From Leptolyngbya sp. CCY15150 (lineage in GTDB: Bacteria; Cyanobacteriota; Cyanobacteriia; RECH01): a DNA stretch of 35,912 nt. The notes below the pieces were generated by a model. That model saw nothing but the letters and a program-made list of their open reading frames with translations, searched no databases and was not told where the DNA came from. The stretch covers positions 1-35,912 of the forward strand of contig NZ_JACSWB010000150.1 in the NCBI RefSeq assembly GCF_016888135.1. Direction: 5' to 3'. A program made the translations under genes and the position numbers. Below, piece by piece: positions 34,882 through 35,912 of this stretch (the stretch's first letter is position 1; each line of letters begins with the position of its first letter).

Positions 34882-35772
34882 TCAAAAATCATCAGGAGCC
34901 AGCCATAGAACTGCATTTTTAATATAGGCGTAGATATCTTCTAACTGTTGAGGCTGGTCAAGCACTGCCTGCCCAGGCACATCGGTCACAAAGCTAGGGC
35001 AGCCCATGGATGGATTCCAATTGTAATCCACGAAGTGATGGAAGGTCGATTGGGCAATCACGCGACCCAACCGGGCTCCGGACGTGTCTTGTACTCGTTC
35101 GGCGGCGACAACTAAGTTAAACTGGCGACCGGTAATTTGGCTGGTGCCTGTGGCGATCACCCGCCCATGATCTGCTCCAGTTCCAACGCCGACGCTGCCT
35201 TCATGGGGGTGGGATGGAAAGTATTCTATCTTACCTGTGGCGCTATCGGGATGCTGAAGTAGGGGATGGATCGGTAGATTGGGGGTAATGCGCTGGTAGT
35301 TGCCATTGGCTCCGGAGTGGTAGTTAGGCCAGTTGATATCGGGATTGTGGGTGTCATCACGCTGACTGCCGTCTGGATCGCGCTGGCGGCTGTGGAAGTG
35401 ATGAAAACCACCAATGGCCGACAAGGCACACATAGACAGCCCCATATCCTGGTGATCGCGAGTGGCTAAAATGCCGCCGCCTTGCTGATGAAATTGCGTG
35501 ATTCCTTGGCAGTCGGCAGGGCTTAACCCATCTCCTGTATCGAGGGCAAACAACCAGAGTTGGTCGAAGTTGTCACGGTGCAGTTGACTCAAGACAGGGT
35601 CATCGCCATTGCTATTGGGGGTGCGATCGCGTGCTGTCAGGCTGACCAACGGTTGTCCGGTCGTATCCTTAAGAGATTGTAGATAGGCTTGGAGTAAGGA
35701 AAACCGAGAGATTGTCCAGTTATCGGTGTCGGTGGGCAGAAGGGTCGTTTGCAGTAAGATGCGTTGCGCCAT
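34882..35772 (-). CDS. ThuA/GATase1-like protein of unknown function
   Basis: 296 residues, soluble. The first half has the look of a flavodoxin-like/class I glutamine-amidotransferase-like fold: a strand in DQLWLFALDTGDGLSPADC, then FHQQGGGILATRDHQDMGLSMCALSAIGGFHHFHS, as in ThuA-like domains. A His-rich region follows (DDTHNPDINWPNYHSGANGNYQ, EYFPSHPHEGSVGVG), then RVIAQSTFHHFVDYNWNP and a C-terminal helix. The Cys at CALSAIGG is not in a classical GATase nucleophile elbow, so amidotransferase activity is unlikely. The ATG at 35772 is the only good start. Convergent with the GH63-like gene. Family placement is tentative. Confidence 0.6.
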   Translation of the reverse strand: MAQRILLQTTLLPTDTDNWTISRFSLLQAYLQSLKDTTGQPLVSLTARDRTPNSNGDDPVLSQLHRDNFDQLWLFALDTGDGLSPADCQGITQFHQQGGGILATRDHQDMGLSMCALSAIGGFHHFHSRQRDPDGSQRDDTHNPDINWPNYHSGANGNYQRITPNLPIHPLLQHPDSATGKIEYFPSHPHEGSVGVGTGADHGRVIATGTSQITGRQFNLVVAAERVQDTSGARLGRVIAQSTFHHFVDYNWNPSMGCPSFVTDVPGQAVLDQPQQLEDIYAYIKNAVLWLAPDDF

Positions 35773-35912
35773 AATTGTTGCAAAAACAGGATTCAGCGTG
35801 AATTGGCTGGAAACTCAATAGACTTAATCGGAATTAGGAAAAGCAATCAATTCTTAGTCTGAAACCGATCGATCTTATAGCTACTACATCTATTTGGATA
35901 TCGAGCAACTAA

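Overview
The window is cyanobacterial chromosome. The HIP1 octamer GCGATCGC recurs throughout, inside genes and between them. The sbtA-sbtB bicarbonate-transport pair, a DUF3181 protein and the SbtB-type C-terminal CGPDGC loop point to a beta-cyanobacterium. A filamentous Leptolyngbya/Phormidium-like organism is my guess; the sequence does not settle it. I found no rRNA, tRNA, CRISPR array or intact transposase.

Layout. (1) 1-2.4 kb: a Vat/CatB-like acetyltransferase, a 2TM protein, a DUF3181 protein and a two-domain DUF305 lipoprotein, with a perfect palindromic terminator between the last two convergent genes. (2) 2.5-15.6 kb, all on the minus strand: a surface-polysaccharide locus. In transcription order it holds galE, an FAD-dependent oxidoreductase of the UDP-galactopyranose-mutase-like group, a GT2 glycosyltransferase, a double GT2 enzyme, a hairpin, then the Wzm permease, the Wzt ATPase, a methyltransferase carrying a Wzt-type C-terminal domain, a secreted clan-A glycoside hydrolase and a large polytopic membrane protein. 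(3) 16.1-18.2 kb: a lone membrane-anchored GT2 and a short endonuclease V-like protein. (4) 18.6-23.9 kb: a tightly overlapping operon of a Tat-type solute-binding lipoprotein, a hybrid histidine kinase and a receiver-kinase protein, with no ABC permease or ATPase. (5) 24.1-25.6 kb: sbtA-sbtB. (6) 26.3-28.1 kb: a small membrane protein, DgkA, a broken Phd/YefM-type antitoxin and a MarR regulator. (7) 28.3-30.1 kb: a glutathionyl-hydroquinone reductase and a LigB/DODA-type extradiol dioxygenase. (8) 30.7-35.8 kb: an Asp-nucleophile alpha/beta hydrolase, a GH63-like glycosidase and a ThuA/GATase-like protein.

How it fits together. The strongest candidate for something new is the export half of the polysaccharide locus. 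The ABC ATPase and the methyltransferase end in homologous glycan-binding modules whose key residues keep the same spacing over 50 positions. This suggests the enzyme that modifies (caps?) the chain and the exporter that recognises it read the same glycan. A PslG-like hydrolase overlaps the methyltransferase by 4 bases. Second is the solute-binding-protein/kinase/receiver-kinase operon, which looks like a sensor rather than a transporter. Third is a probable quinone/catechol-response module: the MarR promoter carries AATAGT-N10-ACTATT, an identical copy lies between the dioxygenase and the hydrolase, and a 12-of-13-base match to its core sits over the dioxygenase promoter.

Two repeat types stand out. 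One is a family of 32-36 bp units delimited by HIP1 sites, tandem at 18.3 kb and single at 17.5 and 24.0 kb. The other is an 85 bp imperfect inverted repeat at 34.7 kb.
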